Source of the DNA: Nostoc sp. FACHB-892
Lineage (GTDB): Bacteria > Cyanobacteriota > Cyanobacteriia > Cyanobacteriales > Nostocaceae
Length of the DNA: 64,000 bases
Assembly: GCF_014698795.1 (NCBI RefSeq)
Contig: NZ_JACJTR010000018.1
Coordinates: 1 to 64,000 of the forward strand
Direction: 5' to 3'
In this document: one piece after another, positions 9,001-17,724 of the stretch
How the letters are laid out: every line of letters starts with the position of its first letter
Position numbering within the stretch: the first letter of the stretch is position 1
Program-made: the position numbers and the translations under genes
Notes under the pieces: generated by a model
What the model was told of the DNA's origin: nothing
Seen by the model: the letters and a program-made list of their open reading frames with translations, nothing else
Database searches by the model: none

Positions 9001-9026
9001 AAAATCTAAAATCTAAAATCTAAAAT
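9001..9026 (+). repeat. Heptamer repeat AAAATCT directly before a start codon
   Basis: AAAATCT repeats three times in a row and ends 4 bases before the ATG at 9031, in the place where a ribosome site would sit. No Shine-Dalgarno sequence is present for the following gene. Confidence 0.75.
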
Positions 9027-9030
9027 TACT

Positions 9031-10029
9031 ATGACTGGTCGTCGAGTATTGTTTTTAGGCATCTTTGTAAGCATCCTCCTCACCTACGCAATTTGGGTAG
9101 GTGGGAGCATTCCTGCAAGCATCATCAAACTTCCTGACCAAGGATTAAACTGGTACTACTGGAAGCTTCCCCAACCAACGTTTTGGAGTCGAGCGACGGC
9201 TTGGGGGATGTACCTTGGGCATCAGTTTAGCATCTGGGGGTGCATCTTATGGGCGCAGCGATGGCTACGCCCGCCGCAGGCATCGCAGTTGCAATACAAA
9301 TCAGCCTTGCACCCGATAAACTACCTTATGCTTGCTATTAATGGTGCATTCATTGCTCTACACTTTCTCCAGACCTATATTTGGTACGATGCTCTAGCTC
9401 AAGATACTTCAATTTGGGCTTCTCAAGGTGCGGTTGTCCTGCTACTGGTGTTCGTACTGATTTTGGAAACGCCTCGACGCGGTTTGTTTTTTGGCAATTC
9501 TGTTCCCTTTCATCAACAGTTTTTGCAAATTATCAAGCTGTACCACGGCTATTTTTTCTCCTTCGCCGCTATCTATACCTTCTGGTATCACCCAATGGAA
9601 GCGACTGTGGGGCATTTAATTGGTTTCCTCTATATGTTCTTACTTCTGCTCCAATCGTCATTGATCTTTAACCGCACCCATGTAAACCGTTGGTGGACAT
9701 TCACTTTAGAAATTTCAGTGCTTTTACATAGTGTCGTTGTGTCGTTGATGCTAGGACAAAGCAAGTGGCCAACATTTCTCTTTGGTTTTCTTGGCATTGT
9801 AGTACTTACCCAACTCCACGGTCTACCTGTGGGGATATGGACTAAACGTACTATCTACGGAGCCTTTTTAGTCAGTGTACTGGTCGTTTATGGGTTGACT
9901 GAACGCGGCTTGGGCAGAATTTACGAAATAACTTATATTCCTTTGATTGAGTTTGGGCTAGTTGGGATAATTTACTTAATCTTCCTGCTTATTTTATGGA
10001 CAATTTCTCGTTTACCTGTCAAGGCGTAG
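9031..10029 (+). CDS. Multi-span membrane protein of unknown function
   Basis: 332 residues, about eight to nine hydrophobic helices, starting with a helix (VLFLGIFVSILLTYAIWVGG). Conserved-looking His and Trp residues sit at helix ends (LGHQFSIWG, ALHFLQTYIWYDA, FWYHPMEATVGHLIG), which could hint at heme or metal binding but prove nothing. Not recognised. Around residues 73-90 (WAQRWLRPPQASQ) the DNA is a GC-rich palindromic repeat of the Nostoc type (GCGATGGCTACGCCCGCC then GCAGGCATCGC, 9258-9286). It looks inserted in frame, probably in a loop. The ATG is preceded by a heptamer repeat rather than a ribosome site. Confidence 0.7.
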   Translation: MTGRRVLFLGIFVSILLTYAIWVGGSIPASIIKLPDQGLNWYYWKLPQPTFWSRATAWGMYLGHQFSIWGCILWAQRWLRPPQASQLQYKSALHPINYLMLAINGAFIALHFLQTYIWYDALAQDTSIWASQGAVVLLLVFVLILETPRRGLFFGNSVPFHQQFLQIIKLYHGYFFSFAAIYTFWYHPMEATVGHLIGFLYMFLLLLQSSLIFNRTHVNRWWTFTLEISVLLHSVVVSLMLGQSKWPTFLFGFLGIVVLTQLHGLPVGIWTKRTIYGAFLVSVLVVYGLTERGLGRIYEITYIPLIEFGLVGIIYLIFLLILWTISRLPVKA

Positions 10030-10037
10030 GTAATATA

Positions 10038-10195
10038 ATTAGGACTCACGCACACTCTACGATTCTTGGCTTCTTGGCGTCTTCTCTACGAGACGCTACG
10101 CGAATGTGTAGCGTTCCGTTCGCGCAGCGTCCCGTAGAGAAGGAAAGGCGATTCGATAAATTAAGCTTTTTGGCAATTTTTGCGTAAGTCCTAAT
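10038..10195. mobile_element. MITE-like element with 15-bp terminal inverted repeats
   Basis: ATTAGGACTCACGCA at 10038-10052 and the reverse complement of 10181-10195 (ATTAGGACTTACGCA) differ at one position. The 158-bp interior has no gene but holds a strong palindrome: TTCTCTACGAGACGCTACGC at 10082 onward pairs with 10119-10141, the few mismatches being G-U pairs in RNA. Isolated ends of the same family (TTTGCGTAAGTCCT or its variant) occur at 15473-15487 and near 58452. Confidence 0.7.
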
Positions 10196-10294
10196 GATGT
10201 CCAGGCAATTAAGCATAATACCGCCAAGCCTACCCCGCCAAAGCTGCGCTTTAGCTCATAATTCCTCTTTTCTCTGTGTTCTCTGCGCCTAATA

Positions 10295-10520
10295 AACCTG
10301 AGTTCGGGTTAAGCCAGAAGCTAAAAAGCTTATTCTGTCAGGATTGAATAAAACTGGAATTGATCAAAGCAGGGATAAAAGTGGAATCATTTTGTCAATA
10401 AGGTTCATAAATGAAACTAATCTCAGCAATATGTCTTATTGACAATAGATGAAAACAGAGCTTTAGACCGAACAACGATAATTCAAGGCTTTTGAGTATT
10501 TCTTATCCCGAACTCAGGTT
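10295..10520. mobile_element. Second MITE-like element, 226 bp, with 4-bp target duplication
   Basis: AACCTGAGTTCGGGTTAAG at 10295-10313 and the reverse complement of 10502-10520 (AACCTGAGTTCGGGATAAG) match at 18 of 19 positions. AATA flanks the element on both sides (10291-10294 and 10521-10524), a plausible target duplication. Inside, TTGTCAATAAG (10392-10402) is repeated inverted at 10435-10445. There is no coding capacity, so it would need a transposase in trans. Confidence 0.7.
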
Positions 10521-10636
10521 AATAAGGTTTATTAAAGGAGGCAGAAAACAGGGAGCTTTCTAGCAAGGGGGATAATAAATTCAAATTTGGACAAAGGGTA
10601 CGAACCGACGCTCTAGTTTTGGTCAGCAGTATGAAG

Positions 10637-12694
10637 TTAGACAACTGCTAAATTATTCAAGCTGCCTTTGTAGCTACTAATCTCAATCACAGCATCCGTG
10701 AGGGCAGAGAATCCATTAGTGTTATCGTTGAGTACCAGAAAAGTCTGCTGATGATTGTCTTTACCAAAGGTAAAAGTTGCCGCACCTTTAGCTACAAAAG
10801 CAGTTGCAGTCAATATCTCTTGTATATCTGAGAGATTTAGACTCGCAACAGTGCCAAGTTGAACTAAATTAGCCGCGCTAACTGCATATAGCCCATCAAT
10901 TTTATCTTGAGAAATGTTCAAGTCAGTTATTTTATCAAAGCTAGACAGCAGCGAATCACTTAGACTACTGAACACAAATTTATCAGCGCTACAACCGCCT
11001 GTGAGGGTATCACGCCCAGCGCCACCATTGAGAATGTCATTACCATTACCACCAACTAGTTTGTCATTTCCGGCTAATCCAAAGAGTTTATCATTGCCAT
11101 TTTTGCCGGAAATTTGATCATTACCAGCCCCACCACTGAGTTCATCTGCACCGTTACCACCTTTTAAAGTAATCTTTGGCACATTTTCGTCTGTAGTGAT
11201 TTTACTGATTAATTGACCATTGGTATCATACAGATAAGTGGCAACTGCATCAGTAATGCCATCACTGTTGTTGTCAATATCTGCGGAAATTAGTTTGCCA
11301 TTGCGATCGTAGTTGAAAGTGGTAATCTCATCAGGGATGCCATCATTATTTTTGTCAGCTACCTGTGCAGTCTGTTTGCCGTTAGCGTCGTAACTATAAG
11401 CGGTGACTTCATCAAAGATGCCATCATCATTATTGTCAATTTTTTGTGATTTCAGGTTGCCGTTAAAATCGTAGCTGTAGATGCCAACTGCATCAATTAC
11501 ACCATCATTGTTGAAGTCATAGCTAGCGGATGCGCGTCCATAAGTATAGGAAGTATAGGTTTGGAAAGGATCAAATCTGTCGTCGCCGTTGTTTTCAACT
11601 CTAAAGGATGTCAGGTTGCCCTTGGCATCATAAGTAGAGGTTTCGACATAATCAACTTTGCCGTCACCGTTGAAGTCACGGCTAAAGGATGTTCGGTTGC
11701 CCTTGGCATCATAAGTAGAGGTTTCGACAAAATCAACTTTGCCGTCGCCGTTGTCGTCACGGCTGGTGGATGTCAGGTTGCCCTTGGCATCATAAGTAGA
11801 GGTTTCGACAGAATCAACTTTGCCGTCGCCGTTGTCGTCACGGCTGGTGGATGTCTGGTTGCCCTTGGCATCATAAGTAGAGGTTTCGACAGAATCAACT
11901 TTGCCGTCGCCGTTGTTGTCATAGCTGGTGGATGTCCGGTTGCCCTTGGCATCGTAAGTATAGGTTTGGACAGAATCAACTTTGCCGTCGCCGTTGTTGT
12001 CAAAGCTATTGGATATCAGGTTGCCCTTGGCATCATAAGTATAGGTGGTGACATAAATAGGTATGCCGTCGCCGTTGGCAAAGCTACTAAATGTCACCTT
12101 GCCCTTGGCATCATAAGTATAGGTTTGGACATACTCAGGTATGCCGTCGCCCTTCAAGTCAACGCTATCAGATGTCAGGTTGCCCTTGGCATCATAAGTA
12201 TAGGTTTGGACATAATCAACTTTGCCGTCGCCGTTGCTATCAGAAGTAAAGGATGTCCGGTTGCCCTTGGCATCATAAGTATAGGTTTCGACAGAATCAA
12301 CTTTGCCGTCGCCGTTGTCGTCACGGCTGGTGGATGTCAGGTTGCCCTTGGCATCATAAGTAGAGGTTTCGACATAATCAACTTTGCCGTCGCCGTTGTT
12401 GTCACTGCTGGTGGATGTCTGGTTGCCCTTGGCATCATAAGTATAGGTTTGGACAGAATCAACTTTGCCGTCGTCGTTGAAGTCACGGCTGGTGGATGTC
12501 AGGTTGCCCTTGGCATCATAAGTATAGGTTTCGGCATAATCAACTTTGCCGTCGCCGTCGTCGTCAAGGCTATTGGATGTCAGGTCATAGCGGTAGGTAA
12601 TAACTGAGTCTATTATCCCATCACCGTTGTTGTCTGTCCTCTCAGATATCACTTTGCCATCGACATCGTAAGTGTAAGTTGTGGTTGAGGTCAT
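10637..12694 (-). CDS. YD/calcium-motif tandem-repeat protein with RTX C-terminus
   Basis: 685 residues. Residues 1 to about 505 are some 18-19 tandem units of usually 27 residues, each of the form YDAKGNLTSTSRDDNGDGKV plus an acidic end. Each joins a YD-like (RHS-type) strand, YDxxGNLT, to an EF-hand-like loop, DxNGDGKVD, as in Ca2+-binding type 3 or dockerin repeats. The central dozen are almost identical and map to an 81-bp DNA repeat. From residue 508 come RTX nonapeptides (GGNGADELSGGAGNDQISG on to about 575). A hydrophobic/acidic tail follows, likely the type I secretion signal. An AAGGA site precedes the ATG at 12694. Probably an exported Ca2+-stiffened surface or matrix protein; unit number should vary between strains. 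Confidence 0.85.
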   Translation of the reverse strand: MTSTTTYTYDVDGKVISERTDNNGDGIIDSVITYRYDLTSNSLDDDGDGKVDYAETYTYDAKGNLTSTSRDFNDDGKVDSVQTYTYDAKGNQTSTSSDNNGDGKVDYVETSTYDAKGNLTSTSRDDNGDGKVDSVETYTYDAKGNRTSFTSDSNGDGKVDYVQTYTYDAKGNLTSDSVDLKGDGIPEYVQTYTYDAKGKVTFSSFANGDGIPIYVTTYTYDAKGNLISNSFDNNGDGKVDSVQTYTYDAKGNRTSTSYDNNGDGKVDSVETSTYDAKGNQTSTSRDDNGDGKVDSVETSTYDAKGNLTSTSRDDNGDGKVDFVETSTYDAKGNRTSFSRDFNGDGKVDYVETSTYDAKGNLTSFRVENNGDDRFDPFQTYTSYTYGRASASYDFNNDGVIDAVGIYSYDFNGNLKSQKIDNNDDGIFDEVTAYSYDANGKQTAQVADKNNDGIPDEITTFNYDRNGKLISADIDNNSDGITDAVATYLYDTNGQLISKITTDENVPKITLKGGNGADELSGGAGNDQISGKNGNDKLFGLAGNDKLVGGNGNDILNGGAGRDTLTGGCSADKFVFSSLSDSLLSSFDKITDLNISQDKIDGLYAVSAANLVQLGTVASLNLSDIQEILTATAFVAKGAATFTFGKDNHQQTFLVLNDNTNGFSALTDAVIEISSYKGSLNNLAVV
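10637..12694. repeat. 81-bp coding tandem repeat array (core about 11.6-12.55 kb)
   Basis: The motif TTGCCCTTGGCATCATAAGT recurs at 81-base spacing (for example starting near 11617 and 11698) through most of 11.6-12.55 kb; one unit is 78 bases. Because the period is a multiple of three and free of stops, the opposite strand is also open for 348 codons, which should not be taken for a gene. Confidence 0.85.
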
Positions 12695-12768
12695 AAATTG
12701 GTGTTCCTTATCTGTTTGATTCCAGTTGTTTTACTACCGCATTTATTATTTCATTTGTCAATGCGTTA

Positions 12769-12795
12769 GAGAGACGTAGCAGTGCTACGTCTCTC
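12769..12795. terminator. Perfect 27-base palindromic hairpin
   Basis: GAGAGACGTAGCA at 12769-12781, one central base, then its exact complement TGCTACGTCTCTC to 12795. It lies between the photolyase end and the repeat-protein start. It could act as a terminator or be another copy of a dispersed palindrome; no U-run follows on either strand. Confidence 0.5.
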
Positions 12796-12798
12796 GTC

Positions 12799-12882
12799 AA
12801 TAAGTAGTCCGACAAAAATATTTACAGTCATTGCGAGCGATCGCAATGACATTGTGTAATCAATTCTGTCTGACTACTTATT
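12799..12882. mobile_element. Third MITE-like element, 84 bp
   Basis: TAAGTAGTCCGACA at 12801-12814 and the reverse complement of 12867-12880 (TAAGTAGTCAGACA) agree at 13 of 14 bases, with A/T-rich outer bases also matching. The centre is a long palindrome, CATTGCGAGCGATCGCAATG, built on the GCGATCGC octamer. The whole unit can fold into one hairpin. Confidence 0.6.
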
Positions 12883-13135
12883 TAAATGCGATCGCCCAGC
12901 AACACAGGGCTATTTCGTTCTAGACATAAATCGCCCAGAACTAAAGTTCACAGGCTTTTAACTAAAGTCCGTTTTAACGGACTATAACCTTTTATTCAAT
13001 CGTCTAAAGACGACTTTCGCTATAAGAGAGGTGAATTCATTCTGAGGCGGGCTAGATGAGAATGAAATAGCCCTATAGCAAGATTCTTATTATGATACAG
13101 TATCAACCTAAATAAACATTAAAAAATTCACAATT

Positions 13136-14584
13136 TTACTCACCACCATTATTAACGGTTTTTTGCTGTTGATAACGCAGTTTAAACTGCTGTTGTTGTA
13201 TTTTATGATCCACAATAGGTTCAGGATAGCCAACAGCATGACGTTCTAAAGATGGAATTTTACCAGTAACTAAATATTCTGTATCTACAGACCGTAATTC
13301 TGACACCCATTGCCGAATATATTCCCCCTCTGGATCAAATTTTTGTGTTTGACTGGCTGGGTTAAAAATTCGCACAGGTTTAGGGTCCATACCGCTAGAA
13401 GCACTCCATTGCCAACCGCCATTATTAGCAGATAAATCACCATCAATCAGGTGCTGCATAAAGTATTTTTCACCCAATTGGGGATTAATTAGCAAGTCTT
13501 TGGTAAGAAAACTAGCAACAATCATTCGACAACGGTTATGCATCCAGCCGCTTTCATTCATCTGGCGCATTGCTGCATCCACAATAGGATAGCCTGTTCT
13601 CCCTTCGCACCAAGCTTGGAAATGTTCTTCGTTAGTTTGCCAAGGAAAGTTTTTAAAGGTATCGCGGAAAGCACCATCAGCTAATTCGGGGAAGTTATAC
13701 ATTGCATGTTGATAAAACTCCCGCCAAGCTAATTCTTGTTGCCATGTGCGAATATTAACAGCTGTTTCTTCACTACGGCTGTTTTCTAGTGCTTCTATCG
13801 TGGCTTTCCAAACGGTGCGAATGCCAATTACCCCAAATTTTAAAGCTGCACTCAGTTGTGATGTTCCATCAACTGCGGGAAAATTTCGCTGTTCTTGATA
13901 TTCAGTAATGGCTTTAGCAGTAAATTCCTCTAGTCGTTCTTGTGCGGCCGCCTCTCCGGGTGAAATAATCAATTCTCCATCCCAAATAAACCCTAAATCT
14001 TTTGCTGAAGGTAGCGTTAAGGCTCCTGCAAGTTTAGCAATTTCCTGTTCAGCTTCTGTTAACCCTTCAACATCTTGCAGAGTTTCTACTGGGTTTGCTT
14101 TCGGTTTGGTAATCCAATTTTTCCAGAAAGGGGTGTAAACGGTATAAGGCTGATTGCTACCGGTGCGTAATTGCTCTGGGGAGTTGAGGATCTGATCCCA
14201 GTTTTGGTTAAGAAACTGAATGCCTTTTTCTTTGAGGGCATTTATAACGGTGCGATCGCGTTCTTGCGAATAAGGTTCTACATCCCAATTCCAAAAAACA
14301 GCTTTGGCATTTATTGCTTCTGCTAAAGCTGGTATCGCTTGTACAGGATTGGCGTGGAGTATTAATAACTGGCTACCAACTTCAGCATATCGCTCTTGGA
14401 GTTTCTGCAAGCAGCCAATCATATAAGTTACTTTCACAGGAGCAACATCATCCCGTTCCAGAATATTCGGATCAAGGCAAAACACGCCCACCACTTTCGG
14501 ACTCTGCTGTTTTGCCGCAGCCAGTCCCGTATTGTCAGAAATGCGTAAATCGCGCCGATGCCAAAACAGAATTAAGTCAGACAT
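13136..14584 (-). CDS. phrA: Deoxyribodipyrimidine photolyase (CPD class I type)
   Basis: 482 residues, normal for the family. Residues 1 to about 165 are the antenna-binding alpha/beta domain, starting LILFWHRRDLRISDN. The C-terminal helical FAD domain carries WQQELAWREFYQHAMYNFPE, then TGYPIVDAAMRQMNESGWMH, NRCRMIVASFLTKDLL and GGWQWSASSGMDPKPVRIFN. These contain the Trp and Asn residues that contact the pyrimidine dimer and FAD. The enzyme uses blue light to split cyclobutane pyrimidine dimers. Strong similarity in the last blocks fits repair photolyase rather than a signalling cryptochrome. Antenna type (8-HDF) is inferred from cyanobacterial relatives. Confidence 0.93.
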   Translation of the reverse strand: MSDLILFWHRRDLRISDNTGLAAAKQQSPKVVGVFCLDPNILERDDVAPVKVTYMIGCLQKLQERYAEVGSQLLILHANPVQAIPALAEAINAKAVFWNWDVEPYSQERDRTVINALKEKGIQFLNQNWDQILNSPEQLRTGSNQPYTVYTPFWKNWITKPKANPVETLQDVEGLTEAEQEIAKLAGALTLPSAKDLGFIWDGELIISPGEAAAQERLEEFTAKAITEYQEQRNFPAVDGTSQLSAALKFGVIGIRTVWKATIEALENSRSEETAVNIRTWQQELAWREFYQHAMYNFPELADGAFRDTFKNFPWQTNEEHFQAWCEGRTGYPIVDAAMRQMNESGWMHNRCRMIVASFLTKDLLINPQLGEKYFMQHLIDGDLSANNGGWQWSASSGMDPKPVRIFNPASQTQKFDPEGEYIRQWVSELRSVDTEYLVTGKIPSLERHAVGYPEPIVDHKIQQQQFKLRYQQQKTVNNGGE

Positions 14585-14835
14585 TCCCTATTGGATATAG
14601 TTCACCCGTACTAGCTTAAATGCTAGTGGTACCAATGATCATCACTCTGGCGATAAATTTCTTCTGTTAATGGGCATGAGCATTGATTATTCTGAAGCTC
14701 CATTTCCTTCATCCCCCTCATCTCACCATGCCCTATGCTCCATTCCCACAAACCCCGGTTTATCAGTCGGGAATAGTGGTTTTTTAACTTAAAGTTGAGT
14801 ATACTCTTCTTAACAGTTAATTAGTCTTTTTGGTC

Positions 14836-15390
14836 ATGGCTAACCTACTACTTGATGACGGTAAGATTGAGAGCGATTTAGGCGAAATAGCTCGTGAACT
14901 TGAGCCTCTTGGGATTCAACTCAGACATTATGACCCAGGAACATCGCTTCTCTTCCCCGATATGCTAGACCAGGACATTTTAACTGAGTCTGAGAAACGT
15001 TATTGTGTAGAACTCCATAACAGCGTTTTTGAATTTATTCAGCAAGAAAATGGCGCTCTCTGGTGTGATTTGCTAAATGTACATCCAGGTTCTTTCAATC
15101 TTCACCACCTAATAGCAACTTACGGTCGTTACCATACTCATCCTGCTGCTGAACCCCTCTACGTGTTGGCAGGAGAAATGATTTATGGCTTTGTGCGACC
15201 TGATGGCAGCCAAGTACAGCTTTTAGTTCAGGCACAAGACTATCTTTATATCCCCGCCGGCGTTGAGCATTGGTGCAGTCCAACTGCATCGTTGAAATTC
15301 AAAGGGATACGCTATTTTGCAATTGCAGAAGGTTGGGTTCCAAATTATACAGGTACTCAAATCAGTGATTCGCTCCAAAACCCGCGTTAA
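14836..15390 (+). CDS. Cupin, acireductone-dioxygenase-like
   Basis: 184 residues from the ATG at 14836 (a TTG two codons earlier is less likely). The double-stranded beta-helix metal site is visible: YHTHPAAEPLYVLAGEMIYG gives two His and a Glu, and YIPAGVEHWCSP gives the last His. This is the 3-His/1-Glu pattern of acireductone dioxygenase (methionine salvage, Fe or Ni), and the N-terminus (LGEIARELEPLGIQL) also fits that family. No other methionine-salvage gene is nearby. The tail (YFAIAEGWVPNYTG) is usual too. Family cupin is certain; the exact reaction is probable. It is convergent with the graspetide locus and probably unrelated to it. Confidence 0.75.
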   Translation: MANLLLDDGKIESDLGEIARELEPLGIQLRHYDPGTSLLFPDMLDQDILTESEKRYCVELHNSVFEFIQQENGALWCDLLNVHPGSFNLHHLIATYGRYHTHPAAEPLYVLAGEMIYGFVRPDGSQVQLLVQAQDYLYIPAGVEHWCSPTASLKFKGIRYFAIAEGWVPNYTGTQISDSLQNPR

Positions 15391-15526
15391 ATATTATTGC
15401 TCTTGTAGCCATGTGTGATCTTTATATAGCAGATGCACAGAGAACACGGAGGAATAAGAGTTTGAGAGGTATTTTGCGTAAGTCCTGACCAATTTTCTCT
15501 AAATTTGCACCGAATAATTCTTAACT

Positions 15527-16492
15527 TTAATTTTGTAGAACCTGTGCGATCGCCTCGGAAATGGGTAAGCCAGGACTGCGTTCTAACCAGAAAAACTCGC
15601 CAACTGGGTTAACCTCAAGAAATACATGACGACCATCAGGAGTCAAAATAATATCAATAGCTCCATAGTTCAAACCAAATTCTGCCATGAGTTTGAGCAG
15701 TTTCTCTTCAACATCTTCAGGCAGAGTGTACGGTTCCCAAGCGTCAAGTAAGGCAATTCCCTGTTTGCGCCAGTCGTAACGCGCCTTATCCAAAGCTTGA
15801 GAATCAACCGCAGCTGTCAGCACACGTTTGCCTACAATAATTGTCCGCAATTCCAATGCTTTAGGAATTTTTTCTTGAAATGTCATTGGGCAGAAACGTA
15901 ATCCATCGAGGTTGTCCAAATCCTCAGATGAAATTGGATTCGTAAATACAACTTTTTCTCGTCCTTGTTCATCGTAAATGGCAAAGGAAGAGAGCATCTT
16001 TGTAATCATTCCCTCCTTACACTCTTGGGCAAATTGCTTTACTGTCACTGAATTGTTTGTAGTCAGAGTACGTGGCGTATCTAAACCGATCTCTCGTGCT
16101 ATTCGTAATTGCAGTTGCTTATTTTCGGCTCGGCGAATATTTGGCAGAGGGTCGAGATGGAAACCCTTAATACTGGCAATCATTCCCTCAATGGTGACGC
16201 GAGATTCTTTGAGCGAGGCTTGTCTAAGTTGCTTGTCCATTGAGTCGGGAATTCTTGACCCAATTGCGATACGGCGATACCAAACTGCTGACACTTCATT
16301 CAAATCTAATGTCTGGTTGTCAACGCTTAGAGTAACTCGCTCACTTTTAGCATAGTAAACATCTAAGGTGATTTCTGTAGGAAATCGGTCTGTGTCAAAA
16401 CGAAATGCTTTTCCTCCTTGGGCTTCAATTGCCTGAATAACTAGAGGAATACTTTCGTTGTCTTGGCTGTGAGTAATGATTAAAACAGTCAC
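15527..16492 (-). CDS. mdnC: Microviridin-type ATP-grasp ligase, ester-forming (MdnC/MvdD)
   Basis: 321 residues. It begins TVLIITHSQDNESIPLVIQA, then FRFDTDRFPTEI, closely matching my memory of MdnC/MvdD, the omega-ester ligase that makes the two lactone rings of microviridins. The C-terminal ATP-grasp part has NYGAIDIILTPDG and FLEVNPVGEFFWLERSP, with the Glu and Asn that hold Mg2+. The N-terminal domain binds the leader helix of the precursor. It is the last gene of the minus-strand set mdnA-mdnB-mdnC, 69 bases after mdnB. No acetyltransferase or ABC transporter follows: the next gene is the convergent cupin. Confidence 0.93.
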   Translation of the reverse strand: MTVLIITHSQDNESIPLVIQAIEAQGGKAFRFDTDRFPTEITLDVYYAKSERVTLSVDNQTLDLNEVSAVWYRRIAIGSRIPDSMDKQLRQASLKESRVTIEGMIASIKGFHLDPLPNIRRAENKQLQLRIAREIGLDTPRTLTTNNSVTVKQFAQECKEGMITKMLSSFAIYDEQGREKVVFTNPISSEDLDNLDGLRFCPMTFQEKIPKALELRTIIVGKRVLTAAVDSQALDKARYDWRKQGIALLDAWEPYTLPEDVEEKLLKLMAEFGLNYGAIDIILTPDGRHVFLEVNPVGEFFWLERSPGLPISEAIAQVLQN

Positions 16493-16561
16493 GTTGCTTC
16501 GCTCCGAATTAAAAATTAAAAATTAATAAGTTACTAAATTTATAAAGGCTGTCAGTTGGTT

Positions 16562-17593
16562 TTAAGTAAAAGCATTTTGCTTAGGACTTGTTGAAAGTAG
16601 TGCATCTGCGATCGCGTCTGCGATCGGGTAGTCCAAATCTCTCTCCAGCATTCCCCACTCTCCTGTAGGATTAATTTCTAAAAAAACGTATTCCCCTGAT
16701 GGCGTTTTGATAAAGTCAAATGCTCCAAAAATCAGTCCAAACCTTGCCATAAAAGCATCGAGGCAACGGATTAGTTTATCAGGTAATTGATATGGTTGCC
16801 AGCTAAGAGTCTCTTTTGTTCCCCGTCGCCAATCTTGGGTAGATGCTGCATACTCAGACGCATCCAGTGCGCCAACAAAGAGATTACCATTTACATACAC
16901 TGCACGTAGTTCTAACTGTTTGGGGATTTGTTCTTGAAATACAACAGGGGAATAGCGCAGTGTTTCAGCATCAAGTAAGTCTTCTTCTTTAACCGCGCTG
17001 GTATACATGAAAAAAGACGAGGCTTGCATCCCGTAAGAAAGAGGTCTGAGTAGCTTGGCAACCATTTTTCCTTTAACTTCTCCAAAAAACTCTCGTGCTT
17101 GTTGAGGATTATTAGTGACGAGAGTCTGAGGTATGACAAGACCAACTTCCGATGCAATTCTCAGTTGGCGTAGCTTGTTTTCAGCTGCACTGATCCGTTG
17201 TAAATCATCCACCCAGGTAGCTCCCCTCAGACTGTCCCAAAAGCCATCTAAGACTGCGAGTGATTCGCTAGAGCAGGCTGCTTGGAATTGTGGAGCCAAT
17301 TCTTCACCTAAATCAGGTTGCCAGATCCGTCGCATCCATACTGCTTGCACCTGCTCAGTATTCAGGGAGCGTAGACGCGGAGCGGCTTGTCGCAAGACAT
17401 CGCCATATTCCAGTTTATGATTGTTCCCAGAGTTACTGAAATTCGCCTCGATTTGTACTGTCATCGGAAACTTATCAGTATCAAGGCGAAATGGCTGTGC
17501 GCCTCGTTTTGATACAGCTTCTGCAACTCTATCTATTGTGAAGTAATCACCACTATGGGTGATTAATAAAACCACATCACGGTCAAGGTACAT
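16562..17593 (-). CDS. mdnB: Microviridin-type ATP-grasp ligase, amide-forming (MdnB/MvdC)
   Basis: 343 residues. The start VVLLITHSGDYFTIDRVAEA and then FRLDTDKFPM is the hallmark of MdnB/MvdC, the ligase that closes the Lys-to-acidic side-chain lactam after the esters are made. The ATP-grasp C-terminal part has FGAFDFIKTPSGEYVFLEIN followed by PTGEWGMLERD, with the metal-binding Glu/Asn. It is about 18 residues longer than typical MdnB, mostly at the ends. It lies between the precursor and the ester ligase on the same strand. Assignment of B versus C rests on remembered sequences, but the two are distinct and both types are present. Confidence 0.92.
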   Translation of the reverse strand: MYLDRDVVLLITHSGDYFTIDRVAEAVSKRGAQPFRLDTDKFPMTVQIEANFSNSGNNHKLEYGDVLRQAAPRLRSLNTEQVQAVWMRRIWQPDLGEELAPQFQAACSSESLAVLDGFWDSLRGATWVDDLQRISAAENKLRQLRIASEVGLVIPQTLVTNNPQQAREFFGEVKGKMVAKLLRPLSYGMQASSFFMYTSAVKEEDLLDAETLRYSPVVFQEQIPKQLELRAVYVNGNLFVGALDASEYAASTQDWRRGTKETLSWQPYQLPDKLIRCLDAFMARFGLIFGAFDFIKTPSGEYVFLEINPTGEWGMLERDLDYPIADAIADALLSTSPKQNAFT

Positions 17594-17724
17594 AAAATAT
17601 TTTCATTAGGTTTTTGTATTGTCACTACTGCCAACTATAAAAAAATAAACTTTTTTAATGGGAAACCAACCCCTAAATGGAGTTGGCAAAGCTAACAGTC
17701 TTTTTCTTCTCAGGATATTTTTAA

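Larger units (their letters stand above)
12695..13135. other. Intergenic region between photolyase and repeat-protein genes
   Basis: Contains the hairpin 12769-12795 and the MITE-like element 12799-12882 described separately, plus a run reading CTAAAGTTCACAGGC ... TTTAACTAAAGTCCG (about 12940-13010) that looks like another dispersed repeat. No gene seen. Confidence 0.5.

Noticed and set aside
11561..12607. 348-codon plus-strand frame opposite the repeat protein
   Set aside because: It is the antisense of an 81-bp repeat whose period is a multiple of three; its residues repeat with the same period and have no family likeness.
10637..12694. Regular direct repeats as a CRISPR array
   Set aside because: Units are contiguous with no unique spacers and translate in one frame; no cas genes are nearby.
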